64,000 nt of DNA, taken from contig JAQFVV010000036.1 of NCBI GenBank assembly GCA_028023455.1, forward strand, positions 8,307,576 through 8,371,575. Reading direction: 5' to 3'. Each line of letters opens with the position of its first letter. Positions within the stretch are counted from its first letter, which is position 1. Origin of the DNA: Epiperipatus broadwayi (Eukaryota > Onychophora > Udeonychophora > Euonychophora > Peripatidae). Of the stretch, positions 22,791 to 34,136 are shown in pieces. Position numbers and translations under genes: made by a program. The notes beneath the pieces were generated by a model. It did no database searches. It worked only from the letters and a program-made list of their open reading frames with translations, and had not been told where the DNA came from.

Positions 22791-23504
22791 AACAGCTCAA
22801 AAAAGTAACTGTGATGCTGTGGATAGCAAAATCACAATAGACAGAAAAATCAAAAAATTTCCCAAACCTCTCTACGAATTTTAAATCTCGCGAGTGAAAA
22901 AAAAAATTGACTCTCTGATGGATTAATCACACCAGTCACTTGGTTACCATGACAACGTTGTCATGCAAAAAAAGTCGATGTCTACCGGAAGGGAAATCGG
23001 TAAGTCAAAAACGTCATCGGTTGAATTATACACAAGTACCAAATATATAAATCATATAATTCAATTCAGATTTCACTAATTAAATTCCTTTTTAGGTGTT
23101 ATAGAGACGGTATTCTGATTTAATCATAAAGTCTTTTGTTGAAACAAAATCAATCAGTAAACAGATTTTACTTTTAACCCGGGTGTGGTCACTAACTGAT
23201 TTCTTGTTTACACAAAATTCTCATTTTTAATTATAAACGGATGATTTTTATTTTACTGAAATAAATAACTTTTAACATATTTGTTTTTACAAAATAACAA
23301 ATTGGACAGATTTATACAAATACTTTAGTTTCTGTTATATATATAAAACATTAAATCAGAAAACCGTTTAATATATTTTAAAGAAAATGTTTTACATTAT
23401 TTCTTTTTATTTAAACTTAAATATATATACTAATCATTTTGCCGTTATTCCAAGGTTTAAATTATCCATCCACATACGAATATAATTAAGAATTGACTGA
23501 AAAT

Positions 23505-23880
23505 TAATAAAACATTTTAGATTGACCTTGGGTCAACATGGGTGACAAGAATCTCGGCCTCAGGGTGGCCTTCGAGCATTCCATCATCAGATTTTCAATT
23601 GGATGGACGGTTGAAGAGTTGGAGTGTGTAGTAGATTGGAGCCTATCCATTAAAGTATGAAGATTGTCTACCTTAATATATATCTGAGCACTTATAGTAT
23701 ATATGTGTGGGAGATGATAATCTGGACCAACTGATGATTGCTGGTTTAGCATGAAATTCGTATATTGGTGATTATTTATCTTTTCAGCATATATGTGCTT
23801 GAGTGTATCAGTGTTATTAGATAGAGTGGAGAGTGGTGGATCATGTGAAAGTCTGTGCTCATATACCCTATATTAAAACA
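23505..23880 (+). repeat. Family E hammerhead repeat, copy 1
   Basis: Homologous to 43735-44095 and to both arms of 44495-45020. Shared landmarks are GAGCATTCCATCATCAG, TTGAAGAGTTGGAGTGTG, CTTAATATATATCTGAGCA and GTGCTCATATACCCTATAT. The copy is about 376 bp, non-coding, and carries a hammerhead motif in its second half. It probably belongs to retrozyme or Penelope-like terminal sequences. Confidence 0.75.
23726..23769 (+). ncRNA. Hammerhead ribozyme, family E, copy 1
   Basis: Order: stem I ACCAA, CUGAUGA, stem II UGCU-GGUUU-AGCA (4 bp, with a U-U pair next to the core), GAAA, short stem III, then UA and the partner UUGGU. Stem I is 5 bp and perfect. Stem III reads AUUCGUAU, one substitution away from the palindrome AUACGUAU seen in the 43.8-kb copy. 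Predicted cleavage follows A23764. The core is intact. Activity is inferred. Confidence 0.72.
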
Positions 23881-24344
23881 TTTTATAATAAATTATGAGC
23901 CTTTCTACGCTATAATTTTATCAAACCTGTCTAATTATAGCGTATTTTCGTATGTAAATGGATGATGCCATTCAAGCGGCCATGTTAGCAAAGTTTTCCC
24001 GCTCGACTTATATATAACATTTTTATATTTAAAACAGGTTCGAAACTAGTTCAGACGAGTAGGTCATTAGGTTGATGGTGAAACGGAAAAAGATTGGAAG
24101 GTTTCCGTTTCAGTACATTGGCTTAAAAAATAAAAAGTAAAGTTAGTTTATGCATTTGATCAATCATATTATTGAATATTTTATAAAGTTACTTTGTAAT
24201 TTGTGAGGAGCAGTAAAATGTTGAATTGCTATGTAAAGGAAAAAAGAAAAATAGTTTTGATATACACAAGAAATTTGAATTGCGTAATTTTTAAAAATCT
24301 AAAGCATTTTGAACTCTTTTTGATTTGCCTTTTAAATGAAAGTT

Positions 24345-24425
24345 AAAAAAATTGTTTTATAAAAAACTCATCAATTGAGTAATAAATTGTTGTATGTGCA
24401 CATATGCTATATACATCACATGATC
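24345..24425 (+). repeat. Dispersed repeat D, copy 2 (3' half)
   Basis: Carries ATAAAAAACTCATCAATTG and the GTATGTGCACATATGC near-palindrome of the family. The 5' half is missing. Confidence 0.55.
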
Positions 24426-24439
24426 ACACTGATTAAAAA

Positions 24440-24592
24440 TAATATTTACTAAGGCAATAAACCTTTAAGCATGTGCGCTTGAAAATACGAAGGTAGGGAC
24501 CTCTACAGGCTTGTGGCTAAGACCTGTAGAGGTCCCTACCTTTGTATTTTCTAGCGCACATGGTTAAAGGTTTATTGCCTTAGTAAATATTA
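24440..24592. mobile_element. Foldback MITE-like palindrome
   Basis: Two arms of about 70 bp face each other across a 13-nt loop. Landmarks are TACTAAGGCAATAAACCTTT and GGTAGGGACCTCTACAGG at the left and their near-perfect complements at the right. A single degenerate arm of the same sequence lies at about 46965-47035. No coding capacity and no hammerhead core. Confidence 0.75.
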
Positions 24593-24599
24593 CTTACAT

Positions 24600-25560
24600 A
24601 ATCAATGTGCGTTAAATAAATTTACAATTACAACTGGTTAAAAAACTAAAAGAATAGTTAGTTTATGCATTTAATCACATTTTGAACTTTTTTTGATCTG
24701 TCTTCTAAATAGAAGTTTGAATAAAAAAAGACTTGTCAATTCCTAAAGTAAATTTGATGGCAAATCTAGAAATGTGTATTTAAAAATATGGGTTAAAAAA
24801 AAAAAAAATTAGCAATCAGATTTTAAACGTCTGTTATAATTTAATGTAAATTTAAAAATATCTATATTTTTCTTTTCTTCATTTATTTATAAAATCTTGA
24901 AGTAATGTTAAAATATGTAGAAATTTATTTGTTTTCACAAAATTCTGTGAAAAGGGCCAAAAATGTTTTTCAAAAAACCTTATTGTAGAGAAATAGATAT
25001 CAAATCTTGTAACTAGTTGGTGATGAACCAGTTATTTAGAAAACATCAATCGAGTGTAAATAGGTCTGAAACAAACAACTAAGGCAGTCCCACCTACTTT
25101 AGTGTATGGGAAAATTCAACGCATGAAGCAGTATTGTAGTAATCCTGTGCAGATAAGAGAAACCACTGGTTAAAACTGTTTTTCACTGTAATTTAGATAG
25201 CTGTATTTTGCTGACTATTTTATTGCAGTTTTCAGTACTTTATTTATAACAGCAAGTATCATTACTTTTTCTAAGAAAAAGATCATTTATTTATATGGAT
25301 AGAGAATCAGATAAACACATGGAATGCAATTAATCCAGAAACTAATGGTGAAGTTTGCCAAAACTAGCCATTTCCTGCTTTAATTATGCATTGAAGAAAG
25401 AAAGGGACAGTACTGTAAAAATTATCCAAGATATACTGATATTATCTAGATAACATGATCAAAGATGTTGTATTTCATTTCTGACATCACTAGTGCCCAA
25501 AAAGTAGAACTACCATCTTCAGAGAAATTAATGAAGTCAGCTGTAAATATAATAAAAGAA
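24600..25560. other. No gene recognised
   Basis: AT-rich DNA, no feature that I can support. Confidence 0.45.
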
Positions 25561-25564
25561 CAAT

Positions 25565-25830
25565 ATTAAACCACTAAACATCACATGATCACCATCTCTT
25601 ATACTAGCACATAATTGTTATAAACAAGGCAAAACTCTCCATACAGTAGTGCCAAACTGTGCCAAACAGAGTAATCAATGGATCCTAAGATCTAGGTGCA
25701 GTGCTCTCAGATCCAAGGCTCCTCACTGACGATGACCACAGGCCAGAAACTAGTCTGGGGATATTGGATGAGTAGGCACTAGATAGGTATTTTATGCGCA
25801 GGTCTATGGAGAGTTTTGCCTTGTTTAAAA
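25565..25830. repeat. Family A hammerhead repeat, copy 1 (foldback)
   Basis: The left part (25565-25683) is in minus orientation and holds the 3' end of the family (CACTAAACATCACATGATCA, AGGCAAAACTCTCCATACAG). The right part (25684-25830) is in plus orientation, starting TAAGATCTAGGTGCAGTGCT, passing through the hammerhead and ending GGAGAGTTTTGCCTT. The two parts meet near the middle, as in the other family A foldbacks. Confidence 0.75.
25721..25760 (+). ncRNA. Hammerhead ribozyme, family A, copy 1
   Basis: Order: stem I CCUCA, CUGACGA, stem II UGACC-ACA-GGCCA (5 positions with one A-C mismatch), GAAA, stem III, then UC and UGGGG. The core has C at position 7, which is a non-conserved position in hammerheads, so it is acceptable. 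Stem III is the palindrome ACUAGU. Stem I has one G-U pair. Predicted cleavage follows C25755. Confidence 0.72.
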
Positions 25831-26228
25831 GAACAATATATATAAAAAACCATGGTTTGTAACTGTTTGAATATTTCACACGGTAAAATCTTATCATTTT
25901 AGATATTATAAGGTCTTAAATTTAAAATACTTCTTATCATTATTATCTTAAATATTTTGAAACGTTTTAATAGTTGCAAGGATATAAGCAAAAGTTTTAT
26001 TTATTCATTGTTAATAAATTTTTAAATTATTTTTTTATAATCCATATAGTTCGTGTTGCTTATCAAACTCAATCTAAACATTATGCTTTTAACATTCATT
26101 GTGTCAGTAATATCCACAACTCTGAGAAATCACACCAGAAAACAATCAAGTATGATGGCAATAATTTATAAATGATAATCGAGTATTAGTAAGCATTTCA
26201 AACGTAAACTTTCTATTCAGAAGGTTTG

Positions 26229-26336
26229 GCAATTAGCCGAGAGGTCAGCGCAGCCGCCTTGCAAATAAGCAGTTGGTTGCAGACGGTTGTTGCGGGTTCG
26301 CACCCCGACGATGCTATGACATATGAAAAAAAAAAA
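26229..26336 (+). mobile_element. tRNA-derived SINE, copy 3
   Basis: The only plus-strand copy: A box AGCCGAGAGGTCAGCGC, a long variable arm, B box GGGTTCGCACCCC, then GATGCTATGACATATG and an A11 tail. A clear target-site duplication was not found, in contrast to copies 2, 4 and 5. Confidence 0.85.
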
Positions 26337-26339
26337 GTT

Positions 26340-27080
26340 AAAGTTTCACTTTTTTAGTATTAAAACTACAAAAACAAATGTAAAATATTTTTGAAAAAGT
26401 TGTACTAAGTTTAAACCTTTAGTGCTACGTTATAAATCATCAGCATCATCTTAGATGTTTGGATAATATTATATTTGCATTGAATAATTTTTATTCAAAT
26501 TTTATTAAACATTCAACTTTCACCTAATGTAAAGATTTATTTGAAATCAAAATTTACTAGTCTATATTTTTATATATTGGGTTAATCCAAATTACCATTA
26601 TATGTTTGGCACAATCAACATTGGTTCGAATATCCATTGTTTATGCCTAAATTTCACTTCTGTATATGCACATAATGTATGAATATTAGAGTATAAATAA
26701 AATTAGCATATAGAGGTGTATAATAAATAACAAGCAATAAATGTTTGGAATGAAAAATACGATTAGATTTACAAAAAGTGTATGTACTAACATTAAAAGA
26801 AAGCAGTAGTTTGAAGCTGGGTCGTCAGACAAATATTTAATAAACAAGAATATATAAATAAATAAATATTAAGGTAGGTAGATCATATTTTTCTGGAGCT
26901 AATTGTATATGAAAGTTTGAAACTGATGTGTTTATTTAATCATAGTGTATATTTAAGTTTGTAAATCTGAAAAAGAAAAATGATAAGTAAACTAATAATT
27001 AGGATAATCAACCAAAAACAAAAGAATATTTAGTTTTTTATAGATGACAATGTATTCAATAACAAAGAAGGATAAACATA
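26340..27080. other. No gene recognised
   Basis: AT-rich DNA, no feature that I can support. Confidence 0.45.
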
Positions 27081-27087
27081 ATTAAAC

Positions 27088-28960
27088 ATGGATCTATCAG
27101 CAACACAAGAACTATTACATCCAATGGAATCAGACATTTGAGCAAAAATCCATTCAAACAGTGCAAAAACCTTCGGGAGAGAAACCAGGCACATTCGCTA
27201 TTGAAATGCTGTATAAATTGATGAAAAGAAGGCATTTAAAAATAAAGAAAAGCAACAAAATAGAGGCAAAGAATTTGAAGAAAAACAAAAAGAATTTAAA
27301 GAAAAATGACAAAAGAGTGATTAAAAAATTTAAAAAAAGTAACAAAAAGGAGATAAAAGCTTGAAGAAATGTATTTAAAACTTGAAGAAAAGCAAAAGAG
27401 AAGAGGTAAATTTAAAGAAACGCATTTAAAAAATGCAGAAACACAGCAAAAAAGTTAGGATATTGCTGAAATGTTTTTAAAAACGTGTAACTAAAACTGA
27501 AAGAAGAATAAAAAAAAAAGGGATAATGAATTTAAAGAAATGCTTCAAGAAATAAAAGAAATGTTTGAAATGATATAAGATATTATAAGCAGTTTGAAGC
27601 TGGAAATAGCAGCTCAAATACAAAAGCAAGTATAACAGAAGATGAGGAAATGGTTTAAAAATGTATCGAATCCAGTGAATATAAATGGAAGGAAAGAGTG
27701 TAAAATATAGCAGAAAGAATATAAAAATTGGAAGCAGAGAAGGAATAAAGAAAGATGTAGATGAAATCAAAAATTTTATTATTTAAGAAAAAACTCATAG
27801 ACACTTAAGAAAAGATTCAGAAAATCCAGAAAGAAGTAGTTGGCATTATAAATGATATAAAAATGGATTATGCAAAGATGAAGAAAGATACAATTATTGG
27901 GAAAATAAATAAAAGTGATATCTAAAGAAGTGCACCCCCCCCCCAAGCTATGAAATTACAGTTATTGGACAGACAGAAATAATGATACATTTAGTTGTAT
28001 AAATCAATTTCTCAAAATATTAGGCATTTAGAGGTGAGGCAGGAAATACACCCATGGAATACCTTGATATTCTGGATAATTATTTCCAAGTGAACCAGCT
28101 AATTAAAAGAGAGCTAGTGGCTATTGCCTATAATCATTTACAAGGACCTGCTAAAGAATGGTGAAAACCTCCTATTTTGAAAACGGAGATCAAATTTTGA
28201 ATAATATTGTTTAAAAAAGCAACAAGAAGCAATCAGATATCAACTTATGCAGGAAAGCTTTAACTTAAAAGATTGTGAAAGTTATCCACAATTTTTTATA
28301 GGCAAGTGACAAAATTAAAGACACTGTTTGCATGTAACATGGCAAAAAGCCAAATCAACAAAATTATTCAACATAATTTATTCTTTCATGTTGAACAGAT
28401 GATCATCAGCTCTGACCAAAAAACATCGAATGAGTACCTGAATTTTTAAACATCATCAATATGAGCCTCCAGAATCAGGCATGTTACCCACGTCAAAGAG
28501 ACCATCAAACCAAAGGATGGGCATTTATTGGTTGTATTAGAGTAAAAGATAACAGAAGATTCTGATCTTATGGATAGTGGTAAAACAGAAGAACAATCAC
28601 TAGAACATGCATAATACATTATTCTAGAAGTTTTCCAACCCCAAGAAAACAAGGTATTCCAGAAAAATCCCAGAGAAATCAACACATCTTGGAACTAATA
28701 CTGAAATGGGAAAATATAGAAGTAGACCCAGAAAATGAAGAGAATAAATTCCAAACCAGCTTGAATAAATCAGCAGTGATTTAATAATGGCAGAACATAT
28801 CTCAAATCAGCTAGGTTGAGACTATCATCAATTCAAAAGTCTCTTGATAGATGTAAAACTTGATTTTAGAAGAATATAGGCTGCCTTATTCTCTGTTGAC
28901 CCAGTATCTGTTAAAGGAAAAAAATGTTGTAAAGAGAAATAAAATTATATAACGAGTTAA
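27088..28960 (+). pseudogene. Decayed gag-like region of a retroelement
   Basis: The first ATG opens MDLSATQELL and is soon broken by stops. A charged stretch follows (27220-27500) with KEFEEKQKEF-type repeats, then at about 28020-28160 a segment reading FRGEAGNTPMEYLDILDNYF and LVAIAYNHLQGPAKEW, similar to the capsid region of Ty3-like Gag proteins (a protein-family impression, not a search result). Many stops and frame changes interrupt it. No zinc knuckle, reverse transcriptase or LTR was found, so this is a gag-only fragment about 1.9 kb long. A C11 run lies at about 27934. Confidence 0.5.
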
Positions 28961-29639
28961 AAGATAAAATATACGACAATATCAAAAGTGACAATTAAAA
29001 TTAACAAAAAGAAAAATAACCATCTACTTAAGTGATAAACAATAAAAAATAGCTATGAAATGTATGACCATAATATTAAATTGATTTGTATAAAGAATGA
29101 AAATTTTTTTATTGTTAATGTTTGTTAAATATATGTAATTTCTAGTGATGTATTGGGATTAGCTCATGTACAGTAGACACTATGTTGTTATGTCATGTTT
29201 TTAAGTGTATATTGTCTCATGTGCTGCCATAACATTTTTTCAAATGGGTTACAAGACTCAGAGAAAGCAAGGTGCTGTTTGAATGTTTGTTGAATTTATC
29301 AACTTCTAAGTCTCAAAAGGGAGCAAAGCTTATATTTGATTTTTGATGTGCTGTGAATAGCCTAACAAAAGTCAAACTGAGATGATTTTTCTAAAATTCA
29401 TGCTTCAACATACATCTTAATGTCCTATGGTTGAATTTTTATAAATCCTAGAGTTGAAATCCTATTCTTTTTACATTTTAATGTCAACCAAATTTCTGAA
29501 CAATGAAATCATGTACTATTTATGAAAGTGAAATACAAAAACAATTAGATATAAATTTCAGTTAAATTTTTGCAGTAAACATAGAAATTAGGAATGACAA
29601 GTTAAACTGTTCTATTGTCTTATTTTAAAGTAAGGGAAT

Positions 29640-29755
29640 TTGTAATTAAGACAAATCCAATAGCATTTCAAATTAGTTATAGTACAAAGGTGCATGAAAG
29701 AAGAAAAAAAGTTTAATCAAATGTATGTGCATGTACACTATACATGGGACTTGAT
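29640..29755 (+). repeat. Dispersed repeat D, copy 3
   Basis: Shares AATTAAGACAAATCCAATAG, TTATAGTACAAAG-TGCATG and the GTATGTGCATGTACAC near-palindrome with 19180-19315. Confidence 0.55.
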
Positions 29756-29904
29756 TACAATAGTTAAATTTTTCTAAAAACATTCAATACTCATATTAGA
29801 TGATGGACATAGTCCAATATAAAAACACAACTAAAACATCAAGAAAACAATATTTGCTATTTAGTGTGAAACTTTAACATTTGTTATTAGGACTTTCTAA
29901 ATTT

Positions 29905-30064
29905 CACATGATCTCCATCTTTTATGCTAGCACATAACTGTTATTAAACAGGCAAAACTGTCCATACAGTAGTGCCACCCTGTGCCAACTATAGTAATCA
30001 ATGGATGCCAGAAGGCTTTACTCTGGTTGCCACAGGGTGGCTCTAATGTAATGGTGAGTTTTGA
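29905..30064. repeat. Family A repeat, copy 2 (foldback, no ribozyme)
   Basis: Minus-orientation 3' end (CACATGATCTCCATCTTTTA, AGGCAAAACTGTCCATACAG, AATCAATGGATGCC) followed by a short plus-orientation part (TACTCTGGTTGCC, GTGAGTTTTG). The hammerhead part of the family is absent. Confidence 0.65.
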
Positions 30065-30069
30065 CTTTC

Positions 30070-33000
30070 TAAATTGTCATGTTAGGCTTGGAATTTGTTT
30101 AAAAAGTATTTTGCTAGCTCAAATAAGTTAATTGTTGGGTTCACTAAAGAGAAAAATTCTGGCTGGTTTTATTGCAATAATTTTATTATTTGTGCTTAGA
30201 TTGGCAGAATAACAAATTGCCCTAGAGTTTATTAAGTAATATAAAGATTAAAAGCAGAAGCTTATTAAATGAGAAATATGCTGTAAAATGATTAATAGAT
30301 TAAAACTGTGAATAAAATGTCGATACTTATTGACATGATCGTTTAAAATTTTTTTGAACATTGAAAGTAACATATGGGTTGAAAAATGATATCACAATTT
30401 TTTAACTCCACATAAGTCACTCTTTTTCATGGTGATAATATTATTTCAAACCCGTGAAGGGGGTATTTTGTCACCTTTTAATTAAAGGTATAGGAATTAA
30501 ATTATAGAATTTAAAAGCTTACCTCTCTTACCTCATTATTTAGATATGAAAAAAAAATCCTACTTATTAAAATTAAAACAGTTTTTTATAATTTTACAAA
30601 TGGAAAGATTTGAGATCTAATATGCAACCTGGTAAAGTGTTAAAATATAAGGTGGATGTCTTAGTTTAAAAACTAGAGACAATTTATAGAAATATATGGC
30701 CCCACAAAATTGGGCCATCTGATTTATTGATCCAATTTCTATAAAAAAATTATAAAAGTCTGCAGTAATTATTACGAAATATTATTGCTATTATTTACAG
30801 CAAAAGTTCTTTTAAAGATTTGTTGAGTAAGTTGTTTCCAGTCATAAATATGTACTGGTGAGAGTCTCAGAATGATTTTAAAGAATTTCTCCATATGATT
30901 TTAAGGAATCTAAAAGTAGACATGTATGAAAAAAAAAGATATAATAAATAAAAATGCTTTATATATAGTTTTATTAATTTAGTCAAGTCACACGAGTCGG
31001 TTAATGAATTCAAACCATTGAGTTTATTTATATTTTATAGTTTCTATATGACGTACTAAAAAAACAACTTATTTTAGTTAGTGAAAAATTTGGGACTTTT
31101 GAAATAAAAATTAATGTTAAGCAATGACTGTACTAACGCCATTCTGTTTTCTCCATTTATGGCAACCATTTTTGGGATAGTGTATAGGTTGCTTTGTAAA
31201 GCAGCATGAAGATGGGGCACAAGTTTGATGACGGAATTTTTAATTTACTCTAAAGCAAAAGTAAGATTTTCATCATCTTGGCTTCTAGACTTATATATAT
31301 ATACAGATCATTGTTTTAATTCTTACCAATTTAAAAGACAATTTAAAAATGTTCTTGAAATTTTAAATGACATCTATAAGGATTTTGCTTTAATAATTAA
31401 TGTTCAATAAATTCAAGTTATTTTATCAACTAGTAACAAAAAATATTCACTTTTTGCCTCAATTTTTTGTCAGCTTAAGAATGTGAGCTAAACTAAATAT
31501 TTTAGCAGCTTTTTAAATAAAAAGTCAAATTGCATATTAAGAGGGACTAAACTCCAATGTATTGCTTCGGGATTTAACAAATTGAAAAAGAAGGCCATTT
31601 TAACACTATATGTACAATATTTAAATTGTATATGGAGCTATCATTTCATCCAAATTATTGTATTGTATGAAAGTGAATCTGGATGTATGGATAACCTAAC
31701 AAAATACAAAAATTTCATTTAACGTTGTTTCATGTAATTTGAAAAAAAGACAATGGCTTGCTTAATGTAATAATGTAGAATCTAGTATTAAAAAATCAGT
31801 CTTTATTCGATTGATTACTTGTCATGAATGAAGGGCAACTAATTTTCTAAAGAAGTATTTTATGGTCAACATGAATATCTATTTTATGGAAGTGACAGAT
31901 CCCTTCTCTCTTTTTTGTTTTATAAAAATGATGTCCGATGTATTTTAAAATAGATTAGTATTAATTTTTTTCATAGGCAATAAAATTAAGAACTGTTAGA
32001 CAAGAAGATGTTTTCAAAAAGTAAGATTTACTGGAGAAGATTGTTTAACTGAACAAAACCTAATTTACACCGATTAAAAGCTCAACTTATGATATATGTG
32101 AATATATTTGCGGTTTAAGATTGGATTTTATATCTATCACACTATTAATTTCTATATTATTTTTTCTTTATATCTTTGTTAACTTTGGAATTAGAATGAT
32201 CATATTTGTTTACGACTGACTTCTAATATATGAAAAATAATAATATTGTGAAAAATTCATTTTAGGATAAATTAATAGTGTGAATAACTTAATGTAGTGT
32301 GTGCCCTGTAGAGTTTTACGTAACAGAATGGCAGAATGAAGAGCTCATATTCATAGTTTAATTTCCAATAAAGAAAAACCAGTTTGATAAAGTGTAATTA
32401 TGTTATTACTTGGTGATTACTGGTGTTAAACATCACAAGACATTCTGAGCAATGAATGATAAAATTATTCATTGTTATATTAAGCACTGAAAAATTTCCG
32501 ACATTTTTTTCACCGAATAAAGAGTAATAGAAATACATGGACATAAAAATAAAATGATTCCTGTTACATTGTGATGGATATGAAAGTTGACATTATCACT
32601 TAACTGCAAATTTTTTTTTTACATTCTTATCAGTACTAATCCAAATATCTAAATATTATTGGATATAGATAATGGGCTCAGACTAAAATCGATTACACTA
32701 TTACAATCTGATAGTTCATGACTCTTCTGTATCAAAAATGAAATGTTTGATTCAGATTCATTACATGGTAGGTCTGAATTGAAGATAATTAATCAAAATG
32801 GTTTCTGTCAATCTTAATAGAAATGGAGGAAAAAAATAGATTGAGTTGCTGATGCATGTAAGATGTCACGTGGCAGGTATATTGAAAACCCGCAACACAT
32901 AATGAATTTCTTATTTCACAAAATTATTCAAAAATTGCGATTAAATAATACTATTTCTTTTGCTTTAATAAGAAGTTTCATATAATGTGGAGAACAGATT

Positions 33001-33370
33001 TATAATCTTCAAACTTCTTTTTTTTATTATTGAAATTAATCCTTAAACTATAATTAGATATTGTAAAGTTGGTAAGGAATGCATTCATAAGAAACAAAAA
33101 AGTTTGAAAATATAAATAACAATTTTTAGTCAATGTAAAAAATACTTCAAAAACAGACTTTTTGCTAAGCAAGCTAATATGCAAGCAATTAATCTTTCAG
33201 ATCAAAATTCTAAATGAATTGATAAAGGTTACGGCGGAGGATGATATATTTAAAAGCTGAAATATACGAGAATTCCATTAACATTTATATATGATATAGT
33301 TTTTATGCTGAATATGTTTTAAATAATCTTAATCTTATAAAAAAATAATCATTTATCTGAATGACAACAC
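30070..33370. other. Gene-free AT-rich stretch
   Basis: No exon, RNA gene or related repeat was found. Short frames are lost among frequent stops and have no domain features. Confidence 0.5.
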
Positions 33371-33371
33371 G

Positions 33372-33509
33372 AACTGTTTAAAGTTTTTTTTCCTTTCTCA
33401 TATGTCATAGTATCAGCCGGGAAGCGAACCCCATAACCCGGGACAACTGCTTTTAAAGCAGCCGTCGCTGACCTCTCGACCACAAATGCTTGACAAACTG
33501 TTTAAAGTT
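33372..33509 (-). mobile_element. tRNA-derived SINE, copy 4, with target-site duplication
   Basis: Minus-strand element with A box GGTCGAGAGGTCAGCGAC, a variable arm, an eroded B box and a GATACTATGACATATGAGAA tail. AACTGTTTAAAGTT is repeated exactly on both sides (33372-33385 and 33496-33509). Confidence 0.87.
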
Positions 33510-34110
33510 GATATAACTTTCAGCACTAAAATGTAAAAATAAATTTGCAAGTATTGATTAAATGTTACAATATGGTTACATTTTTTTTTGCTTTTGAGCA
33601 TAGCACTATATATGCTATATATTTATTTAGCTATTGAAACACTTTATTTTCTTTGATGTAATATTTAATGAATCATACATTTCTTGAAAATAAAACATGT
33701 CTGAATAAAAAATAACTTGAAAGGCTCCATGCAGGACTATATTTCTAAATTAACAATTAAAATTTTAATATTTATAATACAGTATTTAACTTCAGATCGA
33801 CCTTTAATTTAAGGTTTAAGAATAATAAATAATCCCACAAAACGCTTGGTAATTTTTGTTAACAAAGAATGTTTTGTTAGAAATTTCAGTTTTTTCATAT
33901 TCTCACCTTACGCTTGAGTTATTATAATTTACCAAGAAATAATTTATTAATTACCAATCCTGTATTATTAATCTAACAAAAATAAAATAATTACAACAGA
34001 AAAAATTACCATATTGATCATTTCTTAATTATTCAGTTTAGAAAGTGGTTGTAAATTTTGTAAACTTTTCAGTTTTGTGACATTATTTTAATATTAAAAA
34101 AATTACTTAT
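33510..34110. other. Upstream region of the SMB gene, no clear promoter
   Basis: AT-rich sequence. It ends in a T13A10 block (34115-34137) that runs directly into the start codon. No convincing TATA or initiator was found. Confidence 0.4.
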
Positions 34111-34136
34111 TGTCTTTTTTTTTTTTTAAAAAAAAA

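Larger units (their letters stand above)
21626..23120. mobile_element. Composite inverted-repeat element, probably a non-autonomous DNA transposon
   Basis: The outer ends are imperfect inverted repeats of about 85 bp. The left end carries CCGAGGTGTTATTTTT, then CTTGTATATAATTCAACCGA. The right end carries the complement, GTCATCGGTTGAATTATACACAAG, then AGGTGTTATAGAGAC. Between them lie a 180-bp palindrome, a short GC-containing tandem array and a longer AT-rich tandem array. No transposase frame is present. Local features include a G9 run at about 22158 and repeated CACGTG. The exact termini and target duplication are unresolved. Confidence 0.5.

Noticed and set aside
23575-23590. CUGAUGAUGGAAUGCUC on the minus strand of family E (also near 44015), looking like a second hammerhead core
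   Set aside because: The bases between CUGAUGA and the GAAG/AAAG do not form a stem II, and no stem I complement follows. The real ribozyme of the family lies about 150 bp away at 23726.
26229-26336. Possible functional tRNA gene
   Set aside because: Although A and B boxes are clear, the acceptor stem does not close, there is a poly(A) tail, and sister copies have target duplications. It is a SINE.
34110-34136. Nine-codon N-terminal extension of the SMB protein from a TTG
   Set aside because: It is the translation of a poly(T)/poly(A) block. The ATG at 34137 gives a normal signal peptide.
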